Below are positions 1-7,179 of a stretch of 64,000 nucleotides of DNA, one piece after another. The stretch is taken from positions 33,202 through 97,201 of the forward strand of contig CALGVD010000106.1 of assembly GCA_937920275.1 (NCBI GenBank). The letters are read 5' to 3'. Made by a program: the position numbers and the translations under genes. Origin of the DNA: an uncultured Pseudomonadota bacterium (lineage in GTDB: Bacteria > Pseudomonadota > Gammaproteobacteria > Steroidobacterales > Steroidobacteraceae). How positions within the stretch are numbered: the first letter of the stretch is position 1; each line of letters begins with the position of its first letter. Under the pieces are notes generated by a model. That model was given only the letters and a program-made list of their open reading frames with translations. It did no database searches and was not told where the DNA came from.

Positions 1-1905
1 GACGCGCAGCAGGTAGACATCGGTCGCCATGCCGACCTCGCAGACCTGACCCGTCAGCCACGGGAAGGACGCGTTGTCGAGCAGGGTGTCGGTCAGTTTC
101 GCGAGCACATCGCGCGAACGTGGTCCGGCGAGCACGAAGCAGCCGCGTTGCATGGTGATGTTGCTGAGTTGCACCGAGCCGTCGGTCGGCAGGTGCTTCT
201 GCAGGTAGTCGGCGTCGTAGCGCTCTGCAGCGCCGGCGCTGACCACATAGAACTCGTCCGGGCCGAGTTTGGTGATGGTGAACTCGCTGCGGATGCCGCC
301 GCGCTTCGTGAGCGCGTGACAGAGCGCCATGCGGCCGATTTTGGTCGGCACCTTGTTGGCGACGAGGTGGTCGAGCCAAGCCTCGGCGCCGGGACCGCGC
401 ACGATGTGCTTGGTGAAGGGGGTGAGGTCGATCACGCCCGCAGCGCTGCGCAGACGGCGGCACTCGTTGCCGACATGCTCGAAGTAGTTGCTGCGGCGGA
501 AGCTCCAGTGGTCGCGCGGCTCGACGCCCGGCGGCGCGAACCAGTTGGCGCGCTCCCAGCCATAGCGCTGGCCGAACACCGCGCCCATCCCCTTGAGTTT
601 CTCGTAGATGGGGCTGGTCTTGAGGGGGCGCGCGTCCTCGCGTTCTTCGTCCGGGTAGTGGATCGTGAAGACGTTACGGTAGGTCTCCTCGTTCTTGCTG
701 ACCACGAACCGCTTGCTGGTATACGGGCCGTAGCGGCGCGGGTCGACCGCCAGCATGTCGATGCCGGGCTCGCCCTCGACGATCCATTCGGCGAGCTGCC
801 ATCCCGAGCCACCCGCGGCCGTGATGCCGAAGCTATGCCCTTCGCTCAGCCAAAGATTGCGCACGCCCCAAGCCGGGCCGATGAGCGGGCTGCCGTCCGG
901 CGTGTAGGAGATCGGACCGTTCACGATGTCCTTGATGCCGCAGTGTTCGAGCGCGGGCACGCGACGCTGCGCGGCCTCGATGTGCGGCAGCAGTCGGTCC
1001 AGGTCGCCCTCGAAGAGATCCTTGCCGAACCACTCGGGCACACCGTCGACGAAACGGGCCGGTGCGCCGGCTTCGTAGGGGCCGAGGATCCAGCCCATGC
1101 GCTCTTCGCGCAGGTAATAGGATTGATCCGACTCGCGCAGCACCGCGAGTTCACGCCCGCCCGCAGCGCGGTAGGCCTTCAGTTCGGGTGATTCCTCGTA
1201 GACGATGTACTGGTGCTCGACCGGGATGGCGGGCACGTTGATGCCGAACATCCGGCCGGTCTGGCGTGCGTAGTTGCCGGTCGCGCAGACCACATGCAGG
1301 GCGGTGATCTCGCCTTTGTTGGTCTGCAGACGCCACTCGCCGGTCGGTGTGCGGCTGACGCCGGTGACCTCGGTGTGTTCGTAGATCTCCGCCCCGCGCG
1401 CGCGGGCGCCTTTGCGCAGCGCCATCGTGAGATCCGCGGGCGCGATGTGTCCGTCGTCGGGATGGTAGAGGGCGCCGACGATGGGCGGTGTGCCGTCCTT
1501 ACCACCCAGCTCCACCAAGGGCCAGAGTTTCTTGACCTCTTCTGGGCCGATGACCTGGAACGGGACGCCGATGGTGTTGGCGGTGCCGCAGTACTTCAGG
1601 TACTCGTCCATGCGGTCGCGGTTGGTCGCGAGGCGCAGGTTGCCGGTCACATGGAAGCTCACATCCTGACCCGTCTCAGCCGGCAGGCGCTTGTAAAGAT
1701 CGACCGAATATTTGTGGAGTTGGCCGACCGTGTAGCTCATATTGAAGAGCGGCAGCAGCCCGGCGGCATGCCAAGTGGACCCGGCGGTGAGTTCCGAGCG
1801 CTCGAGGAGCACGACGTCCGACCACCCCTTGAGGGTGAGGTGGTAAAGGGTGCTGACGCCCACGGCGCCGCCGCCGATGACCACCACTCTGGCATGTGTT
1901 TTCAT
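1..1905 (-). CDS. FAD-dependent oxidoreductase, dimethylglycine/sarcosine dehydrogenase-like (FAD + GcvT domains), 3' end truncated by window edge
   Basis: Reverse-strand translation starts MKTHARVVVIGGGAVGVSTLYHLTLKGWSDVVLLERSELTAGSTWHAAG (Rossmann GxGxxG) and runs open to base 1. Absent from the ORF track because no stop lies in the window. Start cat at 1903-1905. Confidence 0.85.
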   Translation of the reverse strand, partial: MKTHARVVVIGGGAVGVSTLYHLTLKGWSDVVLLERSELTAGSTWHAAGLLPLFNMSYTVGQLHKYSVDLYKRLPAETGQDVSFHVTGNLRLATNRDRMDEYLKYCGTANTIGVPFQVIGPEEVKKLWPLVELGGKDGTPPIVGALYHPDDGHIAPADLTMALRKGARARGAEIYEHTEVTGVSRTPTGEWRLQTNKGEITALHVVCATGNYARQTGRMFGINVPAIPVEHQYIVYEESPELKAYRAAGGRELAVLRESDQSYYLREERMGWILGPYEAGAPARFVDGVPEWFGKDLFEGDLDRLLPHIEAAQRRVPALEHCGIKDIVNGPISYTPDGSPLIGPAWGVRNLWLSEGHSFGITAAGGSGWQLAEWIVEGEPGIDMLAVDPRRYGPYTSKRFVVSKNEETYRNVFTIHYPDEEREDARPLKTSPIYEKLKGMGAVFGQRYGWERANWFAPPGVEPRDHWSFRRSNYFEHVGNECRRLRSAAGVIDLTPFTKHIVRGPGAEAWLDHLVANKVPTKIGRMALCHALTKRGGIRSEFTITKLGPDEFYVVSAGAAERYDADYLQKHLPTDGSVQLSNITMQRGCFVLAGPRSRDVLAKLTDTLLDNASFPWLTGQVCEVGMATDVYLLRV

Positions 1906-1958
1906 CCGACCAGAGTGTAGCCGCGGATGCCTGCGCCACCAATCCAAATGCGACGGTC

Positions 1959-1979
1959 AGATGTCCGAATTGGACATCT
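1959..1979. promoter_or_regulatory. Perfect 8-bp inverted repeat AGATGTCC-GAATT-GGACATCT in divergent intergenic region (candidate operator)
   Basis: Read directly. Lies in the ~104-bp gap between the DMGDH-like gene (start 1905, -) and the GlxA-like regulator (GTG start ~2010, +). Confidence 0.5.
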
Positions 1980-2009
1980 TCTGGCGGGCGAACCTATACT
2001 TGTCGCGTC

Positions 2010-3002
2010 GTGGACGACCTCCCAATCAGCAAGCGGACCTACGCGTTCCTCACCTTGCCCAATTACTCGCTGATCGCGCTCACCAACGCCATCGAGCCGT
2101 TGCGCATGGCGAACCGGGTCGCAAACCGCACCCTGTACGATTGGCACATCGTCTCCCTCAAGGGTGACCCGGCGGTCGCGAGCAGCGGCCTCCAGGTGAC
2201 CCCCACCATCGCCTTGGCTGACCTCGGCAAGGTCGACATCCTGTTCGTCTGCGGCGGCATCGATGTCCGCGACAGCGTCTCGGCGCAGCTCGCCAAAGCG
2301 CTGCGGCGCCGGGCGGACGCGGGCGGCGCCCTGGGAGCGCTTTGCACCGGTGGATACATCCTCGCGCGTGCCGGATTGTTGAACCGCTATCGGGCCGCGA
2401 TCCATTGGGAGAACGGGCACGCGCTGCGTGAGGAGTTCCCGTTGGTGGCGCTGACTTCGCAGGTCTTCACCATCGACCGCGACCGCTACACCTGTTCCGG
2501 TGGCACCGCGCCGCTCGATCTGATGTTGAACCTCATCGAGCATCAACACGGACGGCACATCTCGCACCAGGTGTCCGAGCAGTTCGTGCTGGAGCGGGTG
2601 CGCGACTCGCAAGACAGCCAGTATGTCCCGCTGCGCGCCCAACTCGGCTTCACCCACCACGGTCTCACCAAGGTCGCGAAACTGATGGAGGAGAACATCG
2701 AGAAGCCGCTGTCGCTCGATGCCATCGCAAGGCGTACCGGGTTGTCCCGGCGGCAGATCGAGCGCTTGTTCCAGCGGTACCTCCGCTGCGTCCCGAAGCG
2801 CTATTACATGGACCTGCGGTTGCGACGGGCGCGGGAGCTGCTGCTGCAGACCGCCATGCCGATCATGGAGGTCACCGCCTCGTGCGGGTTCCAGTCGCCG
2901 CCGCATTTCTCGAGGTGCTATCGACAGCATTTCGGGCGACCACCGAGCGCCGAACGGCGCCGTCCCGCCGTCGCCCAGTCGATGTCGCCACCGGGCAATT
3001 AG
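2010..3002 (+). CDS. GlxA/GbdR-like transcriptional regulator (DJ-1/PfpI domain + AraC-type HTH)
   Basis: TYAFLTLPNYSLIALTNAIEPLRMANR...LFVCGGIDV...GALCTGGYILARAG, then C-terminal AraC HTH (LSLDAIARRTGLSRRQIERLFQRYL...PIMEVTASCGFQSPPHFSRCYRQHFG). ORF opens at 1896; GTG at 2010 is the more likely start. Confidence 0.85.
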   Translation: MDDLPISKRTYAFLTLPNYSLIALTNAIEPLRMANRVANRTLYDWHIVSLKGDPAVASSGLQVTPTIALADLGKVDILFVCGGIDVRDSVSAQLAKALRRRADAGGALGALCTGGYILARAGLLNRYRAAIHWENGHALREEFPLVALTSQVFTIDRDRYTCSGGTAPLDLMLNLIEHQHGRHISHQVSEQFVLERVRDSQDSQYVPLRAQLGFTHHGLTKVAKLMEENIEKPLSLDAIARRTGLSRRQIERLFQRYLRCVPKRYYMDLRLRRARELLLQTAMPIMEVTASCGFQSPPHFSRCYRQHFGRPPSAERRRPAVAQSMSPPGN

Positions 3003-3084
3003 CTGTCGCTAAAGGTAAAGTTTCCGTATCTTTCCACGCTTACCATCCCATCAAGCCATTGCGATGGCATCACCGAGGCCTGAA

Positions 3085-3789
3085 ATGTCTGTTGCTGAAG
3101 GCGAATTCGACCTGCGCACGCTCGACGATGCTGAACTCGTCGAGCAGGTCCACGACGATCTCTACAACGGCATGAAGCCGGAGGTGGTGCTCGCCACCCA
3201 TATCTTCCTCGAGCGTGGTTGGGGGCCTGACAAGGTCCTGAACGATGCGCTCGTCGAAGGCATGCGGATCGTCGGTGTCGATTTCCGCGACGGCATCTTG
3301 TTCGTGCCGGAAGTGCTGCTCGCAGCCAATGCCATGAAAGGCGGGATGGAGATCCTGCGCCCGCTGCTTGCCGAGACCGGCGCCGAGCCGATCGGCAAGG
3401 TCGTCATCGGCACCGTCAAAGGCGACATCCACGACATCGGCAAGAACCTTGTCGGGATGATGCTCGAGGGCGCGGGCTTCGAGGTCATCGACATCGGCAT
3501 CAACAACCCGGTCGAGAAATATCTCGACGCGCTCGAGCTGCACAAGCCGGACATCCTCGGCATGTCGGCGCTGCTGACGACCACGATGCCCTACATGAAG
3601 GTCGTGGTCGATACTTTGAAACAGAAGAACCTGCGTGAGAAGTACATCGTGCTGGTCGGCGGTGCGCCGCTCAACGACGAGTTCGGCAAGGCGGTGGGTG
3701 CAGATGCCTACTGCCGCGATGCTGCGGTCGCCGTGGAGACCGCCAAGGCGCTGATCGCGGCGAAGCGCGCCGCCGCGCGCGCTCACTGA
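3085..3789 (+). CDS. Corrinoid (B12-binding) methyltransferase protein, MttC/MtbC-like
   Basis: B12-binding motif GTVKGDIHDIGKNLVGMMLEGAGFEVIDIG, MSALLTTTMPYMK, VLVGGAPL; N-terminal helical cap. Confidence 0.92.
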   Translation: MSVAEGEFDLRTLDDAELVEQVHDDLYNGMKPEVVLATHIFLERGWGPDKVLNDALVEGMRIVGVDFRDGILFVPEVLLAANAMKGGMEILRPLLAETGAEPIGKVVIGTVKGDIHDIGKNLVGMMLEGAGFEVIDIGINNPVEKYLDALELHKPDILGMSALLTTTMPYMKVVVDTLKQKNLREKYIVLVGGAPLNDEFGKAVGADAYCRDAAVAVETAKALIAAKRAAARAH

Positions 3790-3799
3790 CATCGCGCGC

Positions 3800-4411
3800 G
3801 TGGCCACGGCCGGCCGCAAGCTCGTCATCGCCTGTGGCGCCCTCGCTCACGAGGTCGCGGCCTTGCGGAACAGCTATCGCTGGCTCGAGCTCGATGTGCA
3901 CTGCCTGCCCCCTGAGCTGCACAACCGGCCTGAGCGCATCGCGCCCGCGGTGAGAGCGGCGATCGCGGCTCACCGCGACGACTATTCCGAGATCTTCGTG
4001 GCCTATGCCGACTGCGGCACGAGCGGCGCGCTCGATGCGGTGCTGCGCGAGGCGGGTGTGGAACGGATAGACGGCGTGCATTGCTATCAGTTCTTCGCGG
4101 GCGTGGACGCTTTTGCGCAGCTTGCCGACAGCGAGCCTGGCAGTTTCTTTCTCACCGATTTCCTCGTCCGGCACTTCGATCGTCTCGTCTTCCGCGGGCT
4201 CGGTCTCGACCGGCACCCCGAACTGCAAAGTCAGTACTTCGGGAATTACCGCCGGCTCGTCTACCTCAGCCAGCGCGTGGACGCCGATAACGCCGCGGCC
4301 GCAGAGGTGATCGCCGGCCGACTCGGCCTTGAATACCATTTCCGTCACACCGGTTACGGCGGGTTGGAGCACAGCCTGCACCGTTTCGTCGCCAGGGAGG
4401 CGCAGATATAG
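3800..4411 (+). CDS. DUF1638 domain protein
   Basis: KLVIACGALAHEV...ELDVHCLPPELHNRPERI...VAYADCGTSGALDAVLREAGVERIDGVHCYQFFAG resembles DUF1638. GTG start; tightly spaced downstream of the corrinoid protein. Confidence 0.75.
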   Translation: MATAGRKLVIACGALAHEVAALRNSYRWLELDVHCLPPELHNRPERIAPAVRAAIAAHRDDYSEIFVAYADCGTSGALDAVLREAGVERIDGVHCYQFFAGVDAFAQLADSEPGSFFLTDFLVRHFDRLVFRGLGLDRHPELQSQYFGNYRRLVYLSQRVDADNAAAAEVIAGRLGLEYHFRHTGYGGLEHSLHRFVAREAQI

Positions 4412-4412
4412 G

Positions 4413-4727
4413 ATGGCCAGCCTGATCATCATCTCTTGGCGCGATATCCCGTCCCAGGTCGTCATCAGGCAGGGGCGTGAGACCTCCAAGATCATGCTCT
4501 CGGCCCGCTTCCAGGAAGCGGTCGACCGAGCAGCGATGCGCGCCGGCAAGGGTGGCTCGGACGCATACATCTCCGAGTGGACGCGCAGCGCGCCGGTACC
4601 CTGCGGCGACGACCTGCAGGCCGAGGCCGCTGCAGCGGCGGCGGCCCTCGAGGCCCGCTACACGGACGAGGACCTCGATCGGCTCATCCGCGCAAAGGGT
4701 CTGGCAGCACCCGTCGCCGAGGGGTGA
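4413..4727 (+). CDS. Small 'virulence factor'-domain protein (annotation name only; function unknown)
   Basis: MASLIIISWRDIPSQVVIRQGRETSKIMLSARFQEAVDRAAMRAGKGGSDAYISEWTRS; start ATG 4413 within ORF 4329..4727. Confidence 0.65.
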   Translation: MASLIIISWRDIPSQVVIRQGRETSKIMLSARFQEAVDRAAMRAGKGGSDAYISEWTRSAPVPCGDDLQAEAAAAAAALEARYTDEDLDRLIRAKGLAAPVAEG

Positions 4728-4729
4728 TC

Positions 4730-5188
4730 ATGTATCGCGTGCGTCTTTGGTCGGTTCGGCACGCGCGCGGTCTCAACCGCCTCTACCGCGCACTCGAAGA
4801 CCTGTTGGTCAGGCTGCGTCCGCTCATGCGGCTGGTCGGGGATAAGCGCCTCGAGCGGCCGTTCGCTGCGCTCGAGCGAGGCACCAAGGGTTTCCTTTTC
4901 GACTGCAAGATGTGTGGTCAGTGTGTGCTCAGTTCGACGGGCATGTCCTGCCCGATGAATTGCCCGAAGCAGCTGCGCAACGGCCCTTGCGGCGGCGTGC
5001 GTGCCGACGGCAACTGCGAAGTGCTCCCCGACATGAAGTGCGTGTGGGTCGCGGCATGGGAGGGCGGTCAGCGCATCCCGGGTGGTGTCGAGTCGATGCG
5101 CACCGTACAGTTCGCGGTCGATCGCCGCCTCGAAGGGCGGTCGTCGTGGCTGCGCGCACTGCGCCAGCGGCTGGGCGAAGAGCCGTAG
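4730..5188 (+). CDS. Methylenetetrahydrofolate reductase C-terminal domain / MetV-like Cys-rich protein
   Basis: CKMCGQCVLSSTGMSCPMNCPKQLRNGPCGG...GNCEVLPDMKCVWVAAWEGG cysteine-rich signature; ATG at 4730. Confidence 0.8.
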   Translation: MYRVRLWSVRHARGLNRLYRALEDLLVRLRPLMRLVGDKRLERPFAALERGTKGFLFDCKMCGQCVLSSTGMSCPMNCPKQLRNGPCGGVRADGNCEVLPDMKCVWVAAWEGGQRIPGGVESMRTVQFAVDRRLEGRSSWLRALRQRLGEEP

Positions 5189-5198
5189 GTCTGCGCGC

Positions 5199-6230
5199 GT
5201 GAAGTTCCACGACGAACCGGCGCCGGGAGCGCCGCTGCCGATCCTGCCGGGACATGTCTCACCAGGGCGTCTCGAGCGCGTGCTGCGCGCGGGCAGCTTC
5301 GCGGTGACGGCCGAGCTCGCACCGCCCGATTCCGCTGATCCGGACGAGGTCTACGCCCGCGCACGCATCTTCGACGGCTATGTGGATGCGATCAACGCGA
5401 CCGACGGCAGCGGCGCCAACTGTCACATGTCGAGCATGGGCGTGTGTGCGCTCCTGACCCGCGCGGGCTACGCGCCGATCATGCAGGTCTCTTGTCGTGA
5501 CCGGAACCGCATCGGTATCCAGGGCGACATCCTCGGTGCCGCCGCGATGGGCGTCTGCAATGTGCTGTGCCTGACGGGCGATGGCGTGCAGGCAGGCGAC
5601 CACCCGCAAGCGAAACCTGTGTTCGATCTCGACAGCATCTCTCTGCTCCGCATCGCCCGCAGCTTGCGCGACGAGCAGCGCTTCCAGAGCGGGCGTAAGC
5701 TCACCACGGCGCCCCGGGTGTTCCTCGGCGCAGCGGAGAATCCTTCGGCGTTGCCGCACGAGTGGCGGGCGCTTCGGCTCCTCAAGAAGATCGAAGCCGG
5801 CGCGCAGTTCATCCAGACCCAATATTGTTACGATATGCCGCTGTTGCGTGCCTTCCTGCGAAGCGTCGAAGATCTTGGGGCGCTCGACAAGGTGTTCTTG
5901 CTGATCGGCGTCGGGCCGTTGCGCTCGGCCAAGGCGGCCGACTGGATGCGCACCAATGTGCCCGGCATCCACATCCCCGATGCGTTGGTGGAGCGGCTCC
6001 GTGGTGCGAAGGACCCGGTCCGTGAGGGCCGCGACATCTGCATCGAGATCATCCAAGAGGTCCGGGCCATGAACGGCGTACACGGCGTGCATGTCATGGC
6101 CTACCGCCAGGAAGAATCGGTGGCGGAGATCATCGACCGGTCCGGCGTGCTCGCCGGACGGGTGCCTTGGTATCCCGGACGGGACCGGGAACCACAACGA
6201 ATCGATATAGAGGACAAAGTGACCCCATGA
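5199..6230 (+). CDS. Methylenetetrahydrofolate reductase (MetF-like)
   Basis: FAVTAELAPPDSADPDEVYARARIFDGYVDAINATDGSGANCHMSS...CRDRNRIGIQGDILGAAAMGVCNVLCLTGDG...GAQFIQTQYCYD; GTG start ~5199. Confidence 0.85.
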   Translation: MKFHDEPAPGAPLPILPGHVSPGRLERVLRAGSFAVTAELAPPDSADPDEVYARARIFDGYVDAINATDGSGANCHMSSMGVCALLTRAGYAPIMQVSCRDRNRIGIQGDILGAAAMGVCNVLCLTGDGVQAGDHPQAKPVFDLDSISLLRIARSLRDEQRFQSGRKLTTAPRVFLGAAENPSALPHEWRALRLLKKIEAGAQFIQTQYCYDMPLLRAFLRSVEDLGALDKVFLLIGVGPLRSAKAADWMRTNVPGIHIPDALVERLRGAKDPVREGRDICIEIIQEVRAMNGVHGVHVMAYRQEESVAEIIDRSGVLAGRVPWYPGRDREPQRIDIEDKVTP

Positions 6231-7168
6231 CCGACACGATCATCAGCTCAGCGACCAAAGAGGTCGTCATCGGCTTCCACCGCCCGTTCGTCATCATCGG
6301 TGAGCGCATCAATCCGACCGGCCGCAAGATCCTCGCCGCCGAGATGGCGGCGGGCGATTATTCGCGGGTCATCTCCGACGCGCTCGCGCAGGTGGAGGCC
6401 GGCGCGCACATGCTCGATGTCAACGCGGGCATCCCGCTCGCCGACGAGCCCGCGATCTTGGCGAAGGCCGTGCAGATCGTGCAGTCGATCACCGATGTGC
6501 CGCTCTCGATCGACTCGTCGATCGTGGCGGCGCTCGAGGCAGGTCTGGCGGTCTACAAGGGCAAGGCCTTGGTCAATTCCGTGACCGGTGAGGAAGAACG
6601 CCTCGAGCAGGTGCTGCCGCTCGTCAAGAAATACGGTGCGGCGGTGGTCGCGATATCGAACGATGAGACCGGGATCTCCGAAGACCCGGATGTGCGCTTT
6701 GCGGTCGCCAAGAAGATCGTCGAGCGTGCCGCCGACTACGGCATCCCGCGCAGCGATGTGGTGGTGGATCCGTTGGTGATGCCCATCGGCGCGATCAACC
6801 AAGCCGGCGTGCAGGTGATGCGTCTGGTGCGACGCCTGCGCGATGAGCTCAAGGTCAATACGACCTGCGGCGCCTCCAATGTGAGCTTCGGGCTGCCCAA
6901 CCGCGATGGCATCAACGCGGCGTTCCTGACGATGGCGATCGCCTCCGGGATGACCTCGGCGATCACCAATCCCTTGCACGGCGATACCGTGCGCGCTTGC
7001 ATGGGTGCGGACGTGATGATGGGGCATGACCCGGATTGTCTGCGCTGGATCCGGAAATTCCGCGAGCTGCCGCCGGCGGGCGCTGCAGGCGACAACCCTG
7101 CAGCCCGTGGTCGTCGCGAGGGCGGTGCCCGTCGTCGTACTGCGTCGGGCGGCGATGCACCGGCTTAA
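6227..7168 (+). CDS. Methyltetrahydrofolate:corrinoid methyltransferase (pterin-binding, AcsE/MtvA-like)
   Basis: FVIIGERINPTGRKILAAEMAAGDYSRVISDALAQVEAGAHMLDVNAGIPLADE...CGASNVSFGLPNR. Overlaps the preceding gene by ATGA. Arg-rich C-terminal tail. Confidence 0.88.
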   Translation: MTDTIISSATKEVVIGFHRPFVIIGERINPTGRKILAAEMAAGDYSRVISDALAQVEAGAHMLDVNAGIPLADEPAILAKAVQIVQSITDVPLSIDSSIVAALEAGLAVYKGKALVNSVTGEEERLEQVLPLVKKYGAAVVAISNDETGISEDPDVRFAVAKKIVERAADYGIPRSDVVVDPLVMPIGAINQAGVQVMRLVRRLRDELKVNTTCGASNVSFGLPNRDGINAAFLTMAIASGMTSAITNPLHGDTVRACMGADVMMGHDPDCLRWIRKFRELPPAGAAGDNPAARGRREGGARRRTASGGDAPA

Positions 7169-7179
7169 GGAAGACTCCT

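Noticed and set aside
148-1920. Plus-strand ORFs of 347 and 235 aa at the left edge
   Set aside because: Antisense to the truncated DMGDH-like gene on the minus strand, which the ORF track missed because its stop lies outside the window.
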